Shown here piece after piece: positions 10,602 through 21,026 of a stretch of 53,920 nucleotides of DNA (position 1 is its first letter; every line of letters begins with the position of its first letter). The position numbers were made by a program, and so were the translations under genes. Below the pieces are notes generated by a model that was not told the origin of the DNA, did no database searches, and was given only the letters and a program-made list of their open reading frames with translations. This DNA comes from Flavobacteriaceae bacterium (lineage in GTDB: Bacteria; Bacteroidota; Bacteroidia; Flavobacteriales; Flavobacteriaceae), in contig JANQMD010000015.1 of the NCBI GenBank assembly GCA_028280265.1, positions 1 to 53,920 on the forward strand, in the 5' to 3' direction.

Positions 10602-11702
10602 TCATAATGACAGTAATTTTTCAACTTCATTTACTATTTGATGGGTTGCGTTTGGCAACGCCAATTCTTTGATATTCTCACTCAAATTCTCTTGCTTTCC
10701 CTCATCCTTTATAAGACTTTCAAACAAAATCGGAAAGGTCTCTAATTCACTCTCCCGAAGTAAAATAGCAGCGTGTTTGTCTGAAATGGACTTTGCATTT
10801 TTTGTCTGATGATCTTCCGCAACATTTGGCGACGGAATAAAAATGCTTGGCTTGCCAACAATACACAACTCCGAAACTGAGCTCGCCCCAGCTCTTGAGA
10901 TGATAATATCTGCAGCTGCATAAGCCAAATCCATTTGATTCAGAAAGGCATGTACTTGTACATTTTTCATTTCGTTGTACTTTTTGTATTCGTCATAGTA
11001 CAACTTCCCACATTGCCATAACAACTGTACTTTTTGCTCTTTAAAGAGAGGTAAGTTTGTCGCTATCAATTCATTGATCTTTCTAGCCCCTAAGCTTCCT
11101 CCAAGAATTAAAATGGTTTTTCTTTTTTTCTTCAAATCAAAAACCTCTCTTGCTTTTTCTATTTTCTCTTTTTTGTGAATAGAAAGCAAGCCTGCTCTCA
11201 CAGGGTTACCCGTTTTGATAATTTTCCCTTTCGGAAAAAAGCGCTCCAAATTGTCATAGGCAACACAAATAACAGTTGCTTTTTTTCCAAGGTGTTTGTT
11301 TGTGATCCCTGGATAGGAATTTTGCTCTTGGATGAGTGTGGGAATTCCTTTTCTATGTGCTGCCATCAATGTAGGTCCGCTCGCAAACCCTCCAGTTCCT
11401 ATGACTACATCTGGCTTAAATTTTCGTATGATTCTTCCCGCTTTTAGCAAACTATCTAGTAGCTTGATTGGAAACAAGAGATTTTTTAGCGTGAGCTTTC
11501 TCTGAATACCAGAGATCCACAACCCCTTAATTTCATAGCCTGCTTGTGGCACCTTTTCCATTTCCATTTTATCGTTGGCTCCGACAAACAAAAAGTTTGC
11601 ATCTGGATACCGTAACTTTATTTCGTTCGCAATCGCTATCGCAGGATAGATATGCCCTCCTGTTCCTCCTCCACTAATGAGTATCTTAATCGATCGATTC
11701 AC
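10602..11702 (-). CDS. murG: UDP-GlcNAc transferase MurG (lipid II synthesis)
   Basis: Peripheral inner-membrane GT28-family glycosyltransferase that converts lipid I to lipid II. The N-terminal glycine-rich motif [11 protein letters not shown] begins at residue 11, and the C-terminal donor-binding region contains [19 protein letters not shown]. Length 366, typical. The start is GTG at 11702; no ATG gives a full N-terminal beta strand, so the GTG start is well supported. It lies downstream of ftsW, as in other Flavobacteriia. Confidence 0.97.
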   Translation of the reverse strand: MNRSIKILISGGGTGGHIYPAIAIANEIKLRYPDANFLFVGANDKMEMEKVPQAGYEIKGLWISGIQRKLTLKNLLFPIKLLDSLLKAGRIIRKFKPDVVIGTGGFASGPTLMAAHRKGIPTLIQEQNSYPGITNKHLGKKATVICVAYDNLERFFPKGKIIKTGNPVRAGLLSIHKKEKIEKAREVFDLKKKRKTILILGGSLGARKINELIATNLPLFKEQKVQLLWQCGKLYYDEYKKYNEMKNVQVHAFLNQMDLAYAAADIIISRAGASSVSELCIVGKPSIFIPSPNVAEDHQTKNAKSISDKHAAILLRESELETFPILFESLIKDEGKQENLSENIKELALPNATHQIVNEVEKLLSL

Positions 11703-11777
11703 GCAATAATAATTGTTTTATTAAATCGGTTACGTGGAACATTGTTATTGAACATAACAACAAAAGGATTGTATGTA

Positions 11778-12968
11778 TTACTCCAATGTTTCATGCAGGA
11801 TATCTAATGGGTTATCGTCTAAAATGGTTTCTTCTGTTTCTTGTTTGGAAGCACTCACGCTCAAGATCATTCCAATGGCAAAACAAGTCATCCAGATGGA
11901 AGTCCCTCCACTACTAATGAGTGGCAATGTTTGTCCGGTTACAGGAAATAAATTGGTGGCCACTGCCATATTGATGGCCGCTTGAAAAATGATAGGCAGT
12001 CCAACACCTATTACCAGCAATGTTCCAAAAATTGTCGTTGACTTTTTAATGACTATAAAGAACCTGAAGAGCAATAAAAAGTAGACCAATACAATGCTTA
12101 CTGCGCCTATTAAACCAAACTCTTCAACTATGATTGCATAAATAAAGTCTGAAGAAGATTGTGGCAAAAAGTTCTTCTGAATACTTTTTCCTGGACCTTT
12201 CCCAATAGGACCTCCAGTAGCAATGGCAATCTTCGCTTTTTCTACCTGATAGGCTTCTGTTCCTTCGGAAGGATTCCAAAAGCTTTCAATTCTTTTTTCC
12301 CAGGTATTTACACGATTTGGCATGGCTTCTGGGAATGCTTTTGCTACCAAAATGAACAAGGTCAATGCCAAGACTCCAGATCCTAATATGTAACCTATGT
12401 ATTTTAATGGATATCCTCCAACAAATGACAATACCAAAATCATAAAAAAGATAATGGCTGTGGTTGAAAAATTGGCAGGGAGAATTAAGATGAGTATCAA
12501 GCCTACGGGCAACCATAATTGCCAAAGACTCTCTTTAAATCTGATCTGAGTGTTTTTATTCTTGGCCAAGTATCTGGCAACATAGACCATAAGCACCAAT
12601 CCAGCTAAAGTTGATGTCTGAAAACCTATCCCAACAAAAGGAATGCGAATCCAACGACTTGCATTAGCTCCGCTGATAGTATTTCCTTGTGCCAAAGTAT
12701 AGATAAGCAATACCAAAACTACGGGCAACATAAGAACAGAGCCCCCGCTAAAGTATCTGTAAGGGATTTTATGCACACCATAAATAATGGCAAACCCCAT
12801 GAGCAAAAGAACAACGTGTTTTAATAAGTATCCCAACGTAGATCCTCCTACAACATAGACCAAGTTTACACTAGCGCTGTAAACAGGCATAAAAGAAAAT
12901 ATTGCCAACACTGCAACCAGTGCCCATATGGTTCTATCTCCTTTAATATGTCTTAATAGTTCCTTCAT
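11778..12968 (-). CDS. ftsW: Lipid II polymerase FtsW (SEDS family)
   Basis: A 396-residue polytopic membrane protein with about ten hydrophobic segments. It belongs to the SEDS family, which polymerises lipid II at the septum together with the FtsI transpeptidase. Family features seen are the ATSRWI-like motif (NASRWIRIPFVG) and, near the C-terminus, TGQTLPLISSGGTSIW, the signature of FtsW/RodA proteins. Position between murD and murG distinguishes it from RodA. The spacer to murD is 114 bases. Confidence 0.96.
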   Translation of the reverse strand: MKELLRHIKGDRTIWALVAVLAIFSFMPVYSASVNLVYVVGGSTLGYLLKHVVLLLMGFAIIYGVHKIPYRYFSGGSVLMLPVVLVLLIYTLAQGNTISGANASRWIRIPFVGIGFQTSTLAGLVLMVYVARYLAKNKNTQIRFKESLWQLWLPVGLILILILPANFSTTAIIFFMILVLSFVGGYPLKYIGYILGSGVLALTLFILVAKAFPEAMPNRVNTWEKRIESFWNPSEGTEAYQVEKAKIAIATGGPIGKGPGKSIQKNFLPQSSSDFIYAIIVEEFGLIGAVSIVLVYFLLLFRFFIVIKKSTTIFGTLLVIGVGLPIIFQAAINMAVATNLFPVTGQTLPLISSGGTSIWMTCFAIGMILSVSASKQETEETILDDNPLDILHETLE

Positions 12969-13082
12969 TTTATTTAGTTTTCAACCTGTCTCCGCAGGAA
13001 GGCACAATTACGCTTTAGTGTAATCACTCAAACTGATATTTTCAAATCTTCAAATTATCTCATTGTTACATTGATCCATTAA
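12969..13082. other. Spacer between murD and ftsW with small palindromes
   Basis: Contains CCTG-tctccg-CAGG and an ATTACGC-TTTA-GTGTAAT hairpin. The latter resembles the third arm (ATTACGC/GCGTAAT) of the cloverleaf repeat at 35481-35561. I take it as a decayed copy of the same family. No gene is visible. Confidence 0.4.
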
Positions 13083-14417
13083 TCACAACTTTCTTATCGC
13101 TTCTTTAAATTGACGACCTCTGTCTTCGTAGTTCTCAAATAAGTCAAAACTCGCACAAGCTGGAGACAACAAAACAGCATCTCCTTTTTCCGATAATCTG
13201 TAGGCTACTTTTACTGCCTCTTCAGCACCTGCTGTTTCAATCATCATATCGATCACATTAGAGAACACTTCTTTGAGCTTTTCATTGTCTTCTCCTAAAC
13301 AAACGATTGCTTTCACTTTTTCTCTTACCAAAGGCATTAAGTCTGAATAATCATTTCCTTTATCGACACCACCAACAATCCAAACGGTTGGTTTCTCCAT
13401 ACATTCCAAGGCATAAAAAGTTGCATTCACGTTTGTTGCTTTTGAGTCATTGATAAATTGGACTCCATTCACTTTTAAAACGTTTTCCAAACGATGTTCT
13501 GCCCCTTCAAAATTTGTCAAACTATCTTTGATCGACTGACTTCTTACATTTAATAATTGTGAAGCCAATGTAGCAGCCATGGTATTTTTTACATTGTGTT
13601 TTCCTTGTAATGTTAATTTGGAAATACTCATACTAAATTCTTCTTTATTTAATCTCGTTATTATTTTATCTTCTTTTAAAAAGGCTCCGTATTCCAGTTC
13701 CGTCTCAATAGAGAAAGGAACCAGCTTTGCCTGAGTTTGATATTTTTTCAATCCTGCTACAATCGCCTGATCATCTGCATCGTAAATCAAAAAATCATCT
13801 TCATTCTGATTCATCGTTATTCTAAATTTTGAAGCGACATACTTGTCAAAATCATACTTATATCGATCCAAGTGATCTGGAGTGATGTTTGTAATCATAG
13901 CGATGTGTGGCTTGAATTCCTGAATACCATCCAACTGGAAACTGCTAATTTCCAACACGTAGTTGCTCACGTCTTTTTCGGCAACATACTGAGCAAAACT
14001 ATCTCCAATATTCCCTGCCATTCCAACTTCGACTCCTGCTTGTTTTAGCAGATGATGCATTAGCATGGTTGTGGTTGTTTTTCCATTGGACCCTGTGATC
14101 CCAACAAGCGTTGCTTTGGTATATCTTGAAGCAAATTCAATTTCAGAAATCACAGGAATATCTTTGGCAAAAAGTTTTTGTATTAAAGCTACTTTTTCAG
14201 GTATTCCCGGGCTCTTCATCACCACATCAGCATTCAAAATCAATGATTCTGTATGCTGTTGCTCTTCAAAATCTATCTCATGATGTAAAAGAACTTCTTT
14301 ATACTTCTCTTGGATTGTGCCTTTGTCCGAAACAAAAACTGCAAACCCATTCTTTTTTCCTAATATGGCGGTTCCAACACCGCTTTCTCCCCCGCCTAGA
14401 ATTACGAGTCGATTCAT
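13083..14417 (-). CDS. murD: UDP-MurNAc-L-Ala--D-Glu ligase MurD
   Basis: Cytoplasmic Mur ligase that adds D-glutamate to UDP-MurNAc-L-alanine. The N-terminal nucleotide-sugar domain starts MNRLVILGGGESG. The ATP-binding P-loop GSNGKTT is at residues 109-115, and the family motif INDSKATNVNATFYAL is in the C-terminal half. Length 444, normal. The start codon abuts the mraY stop with no gap, consistent with one long dcw transcript. Confidence 0.98.
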   Translation of the reverse strand: MNRLVILGGGESGVGTAILGKKNGFAVFVSDKGTIQEKYKEVLLHHEIDFEEQQHTESLILNADVVMKSPGIPEKVALIQKLFAKDIPVISEIEFASRYTKATLVGITGSNGKTTTTMLMHHLLKQAGVEVGMAGNIGDSFAQYVAEKDVSNYVLEISSFQLDGIQEFKPHIAMITNITPDHLDRYKYDFDKYVASKFRITMNQNEDDFLIYDADDQAIVAGLKKYQTQAKLVPFSIETELEYGAFLKEDKIITRLNKEEFSMSISKLTLQGKHNVKNTMAATLASQLLNVRSQSIKDSLTNFEGAEHRLENVLKVNGVQFINDSKATNVNATFYALECMEKPTVWIVGGVDKGNDYSDLMPLVREKVKAIVCLGEDNEKLKEVFSNVIDMMIETAGAEEAVKVAYRLSEKGDAVLLSPACASFDLFENYEDRGRQFKEAIRKL

Positions 14418-15644
14418 CTATCTTAGCTTAAGAGTAACAATTGTAAATACTGCTAGTAAAATGCCTACAATCCAAAATCGAACGACTATTTTACTCTCGT
14501 GATATCCTAATTTTTGATAGTGATGATGTAATGGCGACATCTTGAAAATCCTTCTTCCCTCGCCAAACTTCTTCTTTGTGTATTTGAAATACGACACCTG
14601 GAGTATTACAGAGAGGTTTTCAACCACAAAAATTCCAGCGAGCAAGGGCAGCAACAATTCCTTTCGAATTGCAATCGCGATCACTGCTATGATTCCTCCA
14701 ATAGTAAGACTTCCTGTATCGCCCATGAATATCTGAGCCGGATAAGTGTTGTACCACAAAAACCCAATAAGTGCTCCTGCAAATGCCAAAATATATACCG
14801 TCATTTCCCCTGAATTAGGGATGTACATGACATCTAAATAATCTGAGAAAATGATGTTTCCAGAAATCCACGCAAAAAGTGCCAATGCGATGACGATGAT
14901 CGCCGAGGAGCCTGTTGCCAAGCCATCGATTCCATCCGTTAGATTTGCTCCGTTGGAAATTCCTGTTACAATAATAATGGCGACAAAGATGAAAACAATC
15001 CACCCGTATTTCTCATATCCATCTCCTAAAAAACTGAGTACTTTAGAATAGTCTAACTCGTTATTTTTAAGAAAAGGAACGGTTGTTTTTGTTGATTTAA
15101 GAGCTTCTCCGAAAAGTTTTTTTCTTCCATCTTTCTGAATGATTTGCTGCTCTACAGGGAGTTGCTCTTTGATGGTTACATCATCATGAAAATACAGTAT
15201 GGAGCCAATGATCAAACCCAAACCTACTTGCCCAAGGACCTTGAATTTTCCTTTTAATCCTTGTTTGTTCTTTTTGAATACTTTGATATAATCATCTAAG
15301 AACCCTATCAATCCCATCCAAATGGTTGTGATTAATAAAATAATCACGTAAATATTATCAAGTTTTGTCAGAAGAATTACAGGAATCAATGTTGAAAAAA
15401 TAATGATCAATCCGCCCATGGTTGGTGTCCCTGCTTTTTGTGACTGCCCTTCCAGACCTAAATCACGAATAGTTTCACCCACTTGCTGTTTTCGTAAATA
15501 ATTGATGATTCTTTTTCCATAGATGGAAGAAACTAACAATGCCAAAATAAAAGCAGATGCTGCCCTGAAAGTGATGTACTGGAATAATCCAGCACCAGGC
15601 AGATTAAATTGAGCGTCTAAGTATTCAAATAAATAGTATAACAT
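14418..15644 (-). CDS. mraY: Phospho-MurNAc-pentapeptide transferase MraY
   Basis: Integral membrane enzyme that transfers phospho-MurNAc-pentapeptide to undecaprenyl phosphate, giving lipid I. It has roughly ten membrane helices. Motifs seen are [18 protein letters not shown] near residue 60, the Asp-rich [23 protein letters not shown], and the histidine-rich [15 protein letters not shown] near the C-terminus. At 408 residues it is longer than the roughly 360 of E. coli. The extra length is a cytoplasmic insert between the helices (about residues 155-200), a pattern I associate with Bacteroidota MraY. Confidence 0.97.
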   Translation of the reverse strand: MLYYLFEYLDAQFNLPGAGLFQYITFRAASAFILALLVSSIYGKRIINYLRKQQVGETIRDLGLEGQSQKAGTPTMGGLIIIFSTLIPVILLTKLDNIYVIILLITTIWMGLIGFLDDYIKVFKKNKQGLKGKFKVLGQVGLGLIIGSILYFHDDVTIKEQLPVEQQIIQKDGRKKLFGEALKSTKTTVPFLKNNELDYSKVLSFLGDGYEKYGWIVFIFVAIIIVTGISNGANLTDGIDGLATGSSAIIVIALALFAWISGNIIFSDYLDVMYIPNSGEMTVYILAFAGALIGFLWYNTYPAQIFMGDTGSLTIGGIIAVIAIAIRKELLLPLLAGIFVVENLSVILQVSYFKYTKKKFGEGRRIFKMSPLHHHYQKLGYHESKIVVRFWIVGILLAVFTIVTLKLR

Positions 15645-15645
15645 C

Positions 15646-17109
15646 TTACTTTTTTAATAAGTTGAAACATTGCGTTACCTCTTCGAAATCATCGAAATGA
15701 AATCGCTCTCCATTGATTTCTTGGTAGGTCTCATGTCCTTTCCCAGCGATTAGCACTATGTCTCCAGTTTCGGAAAACTTGCAAGCCGTTTTTATGGCTT
15801 GACGTCGATCTAAAATGGTCAGTGTTTTCTTGTAATTTTCAGGAGATACTCCTTCTTCCATCTCACTCAGGATTGTTTCTGGATTTTCTGTTCTTGGATT
15901 GTCCGATGTAAAAATGGCTTGATTGCTTAACTGTGAGGCAATATGAGCCATTTTTGGTCTTTTAGTTTTGTCTCGATCTCCACCACATCCCACTACTGTA
16001 ATCAATTTTTCATTGTCTGTTCGAATGTCATTGATAGTTTCCAATACATTTTTCAATGCATCGGGTGTATGCGCGTAATCAACGATAGCTGTTACTCCAG
16101 TATCAGAAACTACATATTGGAATCTTCCACTCACACTTTCCAACTCGCTCAAAATGGTTAGGACTTGAAACTTATCCAATCCCAATTCATTGGCAGTTCC
16201 TAAAATGGCTAGCAAGTTGTAGATATTGAATGTCCCGATGAGCTTCGTCCAAACTTCCACGTTATCAATGGAAAGCAGGGTTCCAGAAAATCTCTTTTCT
16301 ATAATTTTTGCTTTGTAATCAGCCAGTGTTTTTAGTGCATAGGTTCGTTTTCTAGCGACCGTATTCTGGAGCATGAAATTGCCGTTTTTGTCATCTATAT
16401 TGGTAAGTGCAAAAGCCGTCTTGGGGAGAGAATCAAAAAACATTTTCTTTACATTTCTGTACTCGGAAAATGTTCTGTGGTAGTCTAGATGATCATGAGA
16501 GAGATTTGTAAAAATTCCGCCCGCAAAATGCAAGCCTTCGGTTCTTTTTTGATGAATTCCGTGTGAGCTTACTTCCATAAAGCAATACTCAACATCGGAT
16601 TCAACCATTTCATTCAAATAACGATTAATAGTGAGAGAATCTGGTGTGGTATGTGTCGTTTGATATTCTTTTTTATCTACCATTATCTTGACTGTAGATA
16701 ACAGTCCCGTTGCATAGCCTGCCCTTTGAAAAAGTTCGTATAAAAGTGAGGCAATGGTAGTTTTCCCATTGGTTCCTGTAACACCGACAAGCTTTAATTT
16801 ACTTGATGGGTTGTCAAAGTAGTTAGAGGAAAGTATCGCTAGTGTTTCATTAGAATCGTCTACTTGGATATAGGTTACATTTTCATTTCTTTCTGCAGGA
16901 ATGTCTTCACATATTACTGAAGTTGCTCCTAGGTCGATTGCTTTCTGAATAAACAAGTGTCCGTCTACCTCAGTTCCTTTTTGAGCCACAAAAACATCAT
17001 CTTTTTGAATCTTTCTAGAGTCAAAAATCACCCGATTTACCTCAATATTCGTATCTCCGTAAACTGCGTTTACAGCAACCTTATATAATATGTCTTTTAA
17101 CTTTTTCAA
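15646..17109 (-). CDS. murE: UDP-MurNAc-tripeptide synthetase MurE, meso-DAP type
   Basis: Mur ligase that adds the third stem-peptide residue. P-loop GTNGKTT is at residues 112-118. The motif DNPR (403-406), followed by TENP, is the established signature for meso-diaminopimelate specificity, so a DAP-type peptidoglycan is inferred. Start is TTG at 17109, directly after the ftsI stop. The N-terminus [11 protein letters not shown] matches the usual start of the family in this group, which favours the TTG over any internal ATG. One base separates its stop from the mraY start codon. Confidence 0.97.
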   Translation of the reverse strand: MKKLKDILYKVAVNAVYGDTNIEVNRVIFDSRKIQKDDVFVAQKGTEVDGHLFIQKAIDLGATSVICEDIPAERNENVTYIQVDDSNETLAILSSNYFDNPSSKLKLVGVTGTNGKTTIASLLYELFQRAGYATGLLSTVKIMVDKKEYQTTHTTPDSLTINRYLNEMVESDVEYCFMEVSSHGIHQKRTEGLHFAGGIFTNLSHDHLDYHRTFSEYRNVKKMFFDSLPKTAFALTNIDDKNGNFMLQNTVARKRTYALKTLADYKAKIIEKRFSGTLLSIDNVEVWTKLIGTFNIYNLLAILGTANELGLDKFQVLTILSELESVSGRFQYVVSDTGVTAIVDYAHTPDALKNVLETINDIRTDNEKLITVVGCGGDRDKTKRPKMAHIASQLSNQAIFTSDNPRTENPETILSEMEEGVSPENYKKTLTILDRRQAIKTACKFSETGDIVLIAGKGHETYQEINGERFHFDDFEEVTQCFNLLKK

Positions 17110-19128
17110 TTAAGACAGACTTAAAATAATGGTCATTCCTTTCTTTATAGGAGTTCCTCTTCTTATGGATTGTTTTTTCACCTTCCCTACTCCTCTTACT
17201 TTTACTTTTACCCCAAAATTTTCCAATAAAGAGATCGCGTCCATTGCTGGCATTCCCTTAAGATTTGGCATTTTATTATCGTCTGAGGTAATCGTATTTT
17301 CATATACTTTGTAGTTTTCAGCAATTACCTCTGAATTAAATTTTTCAGTAACAAACTCTCTTTCTACGGGTGTACTTGTGTATATTTTTTGAGCAATCTC
17401 TTTAAATACAGGAGCTGCCACAGTTGCCCCATAGTATCCTTTCTTTTTGTTTGGATCATGAATTACCACAATACAGGAATACTTTGGTTTTTCCACAGGA
17501 AAAAATCCTGCAAATGACGCTACATAACGCTTGTTAGAATACCCCGCAGGAATCGTATCACCTTTTTCGTTCACATGTCTAGAAACATATTTCTTTGCTG
17601 TTCCTGTTTTGCCAGCCATGGAAAAATTGGGAGAATAAATATTATCGGCTGTACCTCTAATTACGGTATTCTCCATTACTTTTTTTAGCTTTTTAATCGT
17701 CTCTTCAGAAGTGACTCTACTGTTAACAACCTCTTTGTAAAATCTTTTCTTAACGATGTTATCTTTTCTAATTTCTTTGATAAATCTTGGTTTTACCATT
17801 ACTCCATCATTCGCCACCGCATTGAACAACATAAGTGTTTGCATCGGAGTTACAGAAACTCCATATCCCCAAGCCATCCACTCCAAAGAAGTACCATACC
17901 ATGTTTTTCTATTTTTTGGAGAAGGAACAATGGGTTTCCCCTCTCCTTTAATAGGCAATCCTATTTTTTGGGTCATTCCAAAGTTCTCTAAATGCTCAAT
18001 AAACTTTTCAGGCTGATGATCGTAATGTTTACGGATGATTTTCACTATACCCACATTGGAGGATACTTCAAAAACTCTGGCAGCAGAAATTTTCCCATAA
18101 CCATTTCTATCTGAATCTTCTACTTTTCTGCCATGAATGTATATCCTACCTTTTTCCGTATCTACTACCGTAGCTGTATCTATTACTTTATCTTCTAGAG
18201 CAGCCATTAGACTTGCTAACTTGAAAGTAGATCCAGGTTCGTGAGATTCCCATACGGCATAGTTTCTTTTTTCGTAGTATTTTCCTTCTTTGGTTCTACC
18301 GAGATTTGAAATGGCTTTCACCTCTCCTGTTTCGGTATCCATGACCACGGCACAACCATGATCTGCCTCGAAATATTCTAACTGTCTTAATAAGGCATGA
18401 TGGGTTATGTCTTGAATATTAACATCTATGGTAGTAATGACATCAAACCCATCAATAGGTTCTTGTTCGTTTACATTATTGATTGGTTTCCATTGCCCTT
18501 TTCCTATTTTTTGCTTTAAACGAGATCCATCTACCCCCGTCATTTCATCTGCATAGGCTCCTTCAATTCCCGCATCTCCTCTTTGATCGTGATATCCAAT
18601 TGTTCGTTCTGCAATTTTTCCTATTGGGTGTGCTCGTACCGTTTTTTGCTCAGCAATGAATCCGCCTTTATACACTCCCAATCTGAAGATGGGAAATTGC
18701 TTCATCTTCACATAGTCATTATAACCTATATTTTTTGTGATAAGCAAATAGCGATTTTTAAATTTTCTTGCTTTACGCAGTTTGTTCTCATAGTATTGAG
18801 TAGACTTTCCTAAAAATTTCGATAGTTCTTTGGACAAAGCTTTTACATCTCTACTGAATATTTTTGGGTCAACTGACATCACATCCATTCGGATGTCGTA
18901 CTTGGACATGGAAGTCGCTAATAGATTTCCATCTGAAGCATACACATTCCCCTTATTTGCATAAATGGTGAATGGTTTCTGTGTTAAGTCTTTAGAAATC
19001 TGACGGTATTTTTCCCCTTGAAAGTATTGAATGTTTACGACTCTGAAAACAATAGAAAAGAGTAAAAGCGTCATAAAAGAAGCTACTAGGTAGAATTTTT
19101 TGAGTATGCTTTTTTTATAATTTTCCAA
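17110..19128 (-). CDS. ftsI: Division transpeptidase FtsI/PBP3 with C-terminal PASTA domain
   Basis: Class B penicillin-binding protein that cross-links septal peptidoglycan. It has a short cytoplasmic tail, a membrane helix at about 13-32 and a PBP dimer domain. The transpeptidase domain has the SxxK motif STFK at 300-303, SSN at 356-358 and KTG at 507-509. The last 55 residues (about 618-672, from MPNLKGMPAMDA) form one PASTA domain, common in Bacteroidota FtsI and absent from E. coli FtsI. The start is TTG at 19128, 11 bases after ftsL; the next in-frame Met lies inside the membrane helix, so TTG is preferred. Confidence 0.97.
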   Translation of the reverse strand: MENYKKSILKKFYLVASFMTLLLFSIVFRVVNIQYFQGEKYRQISKDLTQKPFTIYANKGNVYASDGNLLATSMSKYDIRMDVMSVDPKIFSRDVKALSKELSKFLGKSTQYYENKLRKARKFKNRYLLITKNIGYNDYVKMKQFPIFRLGVYKGGFIAEQKTVRAHPIGKIAERTIGYHDQRGDAGIEGAYADEMTGVDGSRLKQKIGKGQWKPINNVNEQEPIDGFDVITTIDVNIQDITHHALLRQLEYFEADHGCAVVMDTETGEVKAISNLGRTKEGKYYEKRNYAVWESHEPGSTFKLASLMAALEDKVIDTATVVDTEKGRIYIHGRKVEDSDRNGYGKISAARVFEVSSNVGIVKIIRKHYDHQPEKFIEHLENFGMTQKIGLPIKGEGKPIVPSPKNRKTWYGTSLEWMAWGYGVSVTPMQTLMLFNAVANDGVMVKPRFIKEIRKDNIVKKRFYKEVVNSRVTSEETIKKLKKVMENTVIRGTADNIYSPNFSMAGKTGTAKKYVSRHVNEKGDTIPAGYSNKRYVASFAGFFPVEKPKYSCIVVIHDPNKKKGYYGATVAAPVFKEIAQKIYTSTPVEREFVTEKFNSEVIAENYKVYENTITSDDNKMPNLKGMPAMDAISLLENFGVKVKVRGVGKVKKQSIRRGTPIKKGMTIILSLS

Positions 19129-19139
19129 AGTCCGCTGAT

Positions 19140-19466
19140 TTATTCTTTGTCTATTACTTTTATTCTTTTGGGTGGAGTCTGCGTGGGTTTTAATCCCATT
19201 TTTTTTGCTTTCTGACGAATGGTCGACTCCATCTTCATTCGCATCAGCGTCGTTTGCGTATCTATATACTCGGCCCGAAGTTCTCTCTTTAATTTATTGA
19301 GTTCCGAAATTTCAATCACCTTCTTATCGGCTCGATGTGCATTTGAAATCAAAATCAACAGCAACATCACAATGAAAATGATCATTCGCCAATTTTTAAA
19401 GGAAGATTCACTCGTAAGGAAACTCCCCCTTAAAAGGTCATAAATACTTTTTTTAACTTTTGACAT
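19140..19466 (-). CDS. ftsL: FtsL-like division protein
   Basis: A small bitopic protein of 108 residues: basic cytoplasmic N-terminus, one membrane helix around residues 28-43 (IIFIVMLLLILIS), then a helical, coiled-coil-prone periplasmic segment. Sequence similarity across FtsL proteins is low. The call rests on size, topology and position between rsmH and ftsI. The start codon follows the rsmH stop with no gap. It is expected to pair with FtsQ and a DivIC-like partner in the divisome. Confidence 0.9.
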   Translation of the reverse strand: MSKVKKSIYDLLRGSFLTSESSFKNWRMIIFIVMLLLILISNAHRADKKVIEISELNKLKRELRAEYIDTQTTLMRMKMESTIRQKAKKMGLKPTQTPPKRIKVIDKE

Positions 19467-20366
19467 TTACACTTTTAATGTGGCCACTCTTAATTTAGCG
19501 CTGCGAGCCCTGTTATTGATGTTAATTTCCTCTGGGGCAGGCACTATTAACTTTCCTACTTTCATTAATGGAACACTTACATTTCCAAAAAAATCTTTTT
19601 CAGGCTCGCCGCTAAATAATCCTGTTCTTATAAATCTCTTTACCAATCGATCTTCTAAGGAATGGTAAGAGATTACACTCAATCTTCCACCGGGGTTTAA
19701 CAATCCAGGCATCTGATTTAAAAACTCTTTTAGAACTTCTAGCTCTTCATTCACTTCAATGCGAATGGCTTGAAATATCTGAGCTAATATTTTATTCTCT
19801 CTCGCTTTTGGCAGATATCTTCTAAGCACCTGCTTCAGCTGAAAACTTGTTTCAATCTTTTCCTTTTCTCTTTCTTCTACAATGGTTCTCGCTATGGCTC
19901 TAGCATTTCTTAATTCTCCATATAAAAACAGAATATCTGCCAGATCTTTTTCTTCATATTCATTGATGATTTGCTTTGCTGAAATCTTTGCATCCTGATT
20001 CATTCGCATATCTAACTCTCCATCAAACCGAATCGAAAACCCTCGTTCAGCTTCATCAAATTGATGAGATGACACACCTAAGTCTGCCAACACACCATCT
20101 ACTTTTCGAACTCCATAAAACTTCAAGAACCTACTGATGTACCTAAAATTCTCTTCTATCAGCACAAATCGACTATCATCTATCTTATTGTTTACCGCAT
20201 CCGAATCCTGATCAAACGCAAACAACCGCCCATTCTCTCCTAATCGATTTAATATTTCTTTTGAATGACCTCCTCCTCCAAATGTCACATCCACATAAAC
20301 ACCATCTTTTTGAATATTTAGAGCATCTATACTCTCGTTTAAGAGAACTGGATTATGATAACTCAT
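19467..20366 (-). CDS. rsmH: 16S rRNA (cytosine-N4)-methyltransferase RsmH
   Basis: SAM-dependent methyltransferase that modifies C1402 (E. coli numbering) of 16S rRNA; also known as MraW. SAM motif FGGGGHS is at residues 29-35 and the family segment GVLADLGVSSHQFDEAERGFS is present near residue 95. Length 299, typical. Its start overlaps the mraZ 3' end by 14 bases, so the two are translationally linked at the head of the dcw operon. Confidence 0.97.
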   Translation of the reverse strand: MSYHNPVLLNESIDALNIQKDGVYVDVTFGGGGHSKEILNRLGENGRLFAFDQDSDAVNNKIDDSRFVLIEENFRYISRFLKFYGVRKVDGVLADLGVSSHQFDEAERGFSIRFDGELDMRMNQDAKISAKQIINEYEEKDLADILFLYGELRNARAIARTIVEEREKEKIETSFQLKQVLRRYLPKARENKILAQIFQAIRIEVNEELEVLKEFLNQMPGLLNPGGRLSVISYHSLEDRLVKRFIRTGLFSGEPEKDFFGNVSVPLMKVGKLIVPAPEEININNRARSAKLRVATLKV

Positions 20367-20820
20367 CTACATCTGTATTTCCCATCACCTCTTCAGCAAG
20401 CGCTGCGAAATCTGTGGTAGCATCATCTATTGCCTTCTCGTAATTATCTTTGTCCCAGATTTCTATAATGTTAATCGCAGAAGACAACACTACATTTTTT
20501 TGAATGCTTGCAAATGCACATAAATCCTTTGGAATTAACAATCTTCCAGACGCATCCATTTCCACTACCTTCACTCCAGCTGTAAATCTTCGAATAAAAT
20601 CATTGTTCTTTTTTACGAACCTATTCAGCTTGTTGATCTTATTCATCATCGCATTCCATTCCTGCATTGGATACAATTCCAAACAAGGTTGAAAAACAGC
20701 CCTTTTTACAACAAAACCTTCTTGAAGCACTGGAGCCAATTGCTTTTTATAGGCCGATGAAATCATCAGTCTACCCTTGGCATCCGCCTTGCATTCGTAT
20801 GTTCCAGTTAAGTTGATCAA
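20353..20820 (-). CDS. mraZ: Transcriptional regulator MraZ
   Basis: DNA-binding protein of the SpoVT/AbrB fold, 155 residues, with the two expected repeats: YECKADAKGRLMISSAYKKQ near the N-terminus and VVEMDASGRLLIPKDLCAF in the middle. MraZ proteins assemble as ring oligomers and control their own dcw operon. The start is TTG at 20820: an in-frame TAG lies immediately upstream, and the family aligns from this residue. Three tandem AAAGTGG boxes lie 46 to 72 bases upstream, which fits autoregulation. Confidence 0.96.
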   Translation of the reverse strand: MINLTGTYECKADAKGRLMISSAYKKQLAPVLQEGFVVKRAVFQPCLELYPMQEWNAMMNKINKLNRFVKKNNDFIRRFTAGVKVVEMDASGRLLIPKDLCAFASIQKNVVLSSAINIIEIWDKDNYEKAIDDATTDFAALAEEVMGNTDVDELS

Positions 20821-20846
20821 CTACGTTAGAATTTCTCTATTGAAGT

Positions 20847-20854
20847 CAAAAGTA
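20847..20854 (-). promoter_or_regulatory. Likely -7 promoter box of the dcw operon
   Basis: Minus-strand TACTTTTG matches the Bacteroidota -7 consensus TAnnTTTG and lies 27 bases upstream of the mraZ TTG. The -33 region at normal spacing falls inside the MraZ-box repeats. Confidence 0.6.
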
Positions 20855-20865
20855 GAAAAAAAACA

Positions 20866-20892
20866 CCACTTTTTACCACTTTTTACCACTTT
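20866..20892 (-). promoter_or_regulatory. MraZ operator: three AAAGTGG boxes at 10-bp period
   Basis: On the minus strand AAAGTGG occurs three times (20886-20892, 20876-20882, 20866-20872), separated each time by TAA, so the boxes repeat every 10 bp, close to one helical turn. MraZ of other bacteria binds tandem GTGG-type repeats upstream of mraZ. The array overlaps the place where the -33 element should be, so bound MraZ would be expected to block RNA polymerase; that consequence is inference. Confidence 0.8.
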
Positions 20893-20995
20893 GTTAATAA
20901 AATTTAATACGAGATCGATTTTCAAGACATTTCTAACTCTATTTTTTTGAGTTTCAATAACATTCAAGAGAAATACCTATCTCACAAAAAAGAAC

Positions 20996-21003
20996 TACAT
21001 TTG
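20996..21003 (+). promoter_or_regulatory. Likely -7 box for the hydrolase gene at 21027
   Basis: TACATTTG is a full match to TAnnTTTG, ending 23 bases before the ATG. No clear -33 TTG is seen at standard spacing. Confidence 0.5.
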
Positions 21004-21026
21004 CGTTTGAGTCTAACAAAAAAAGA

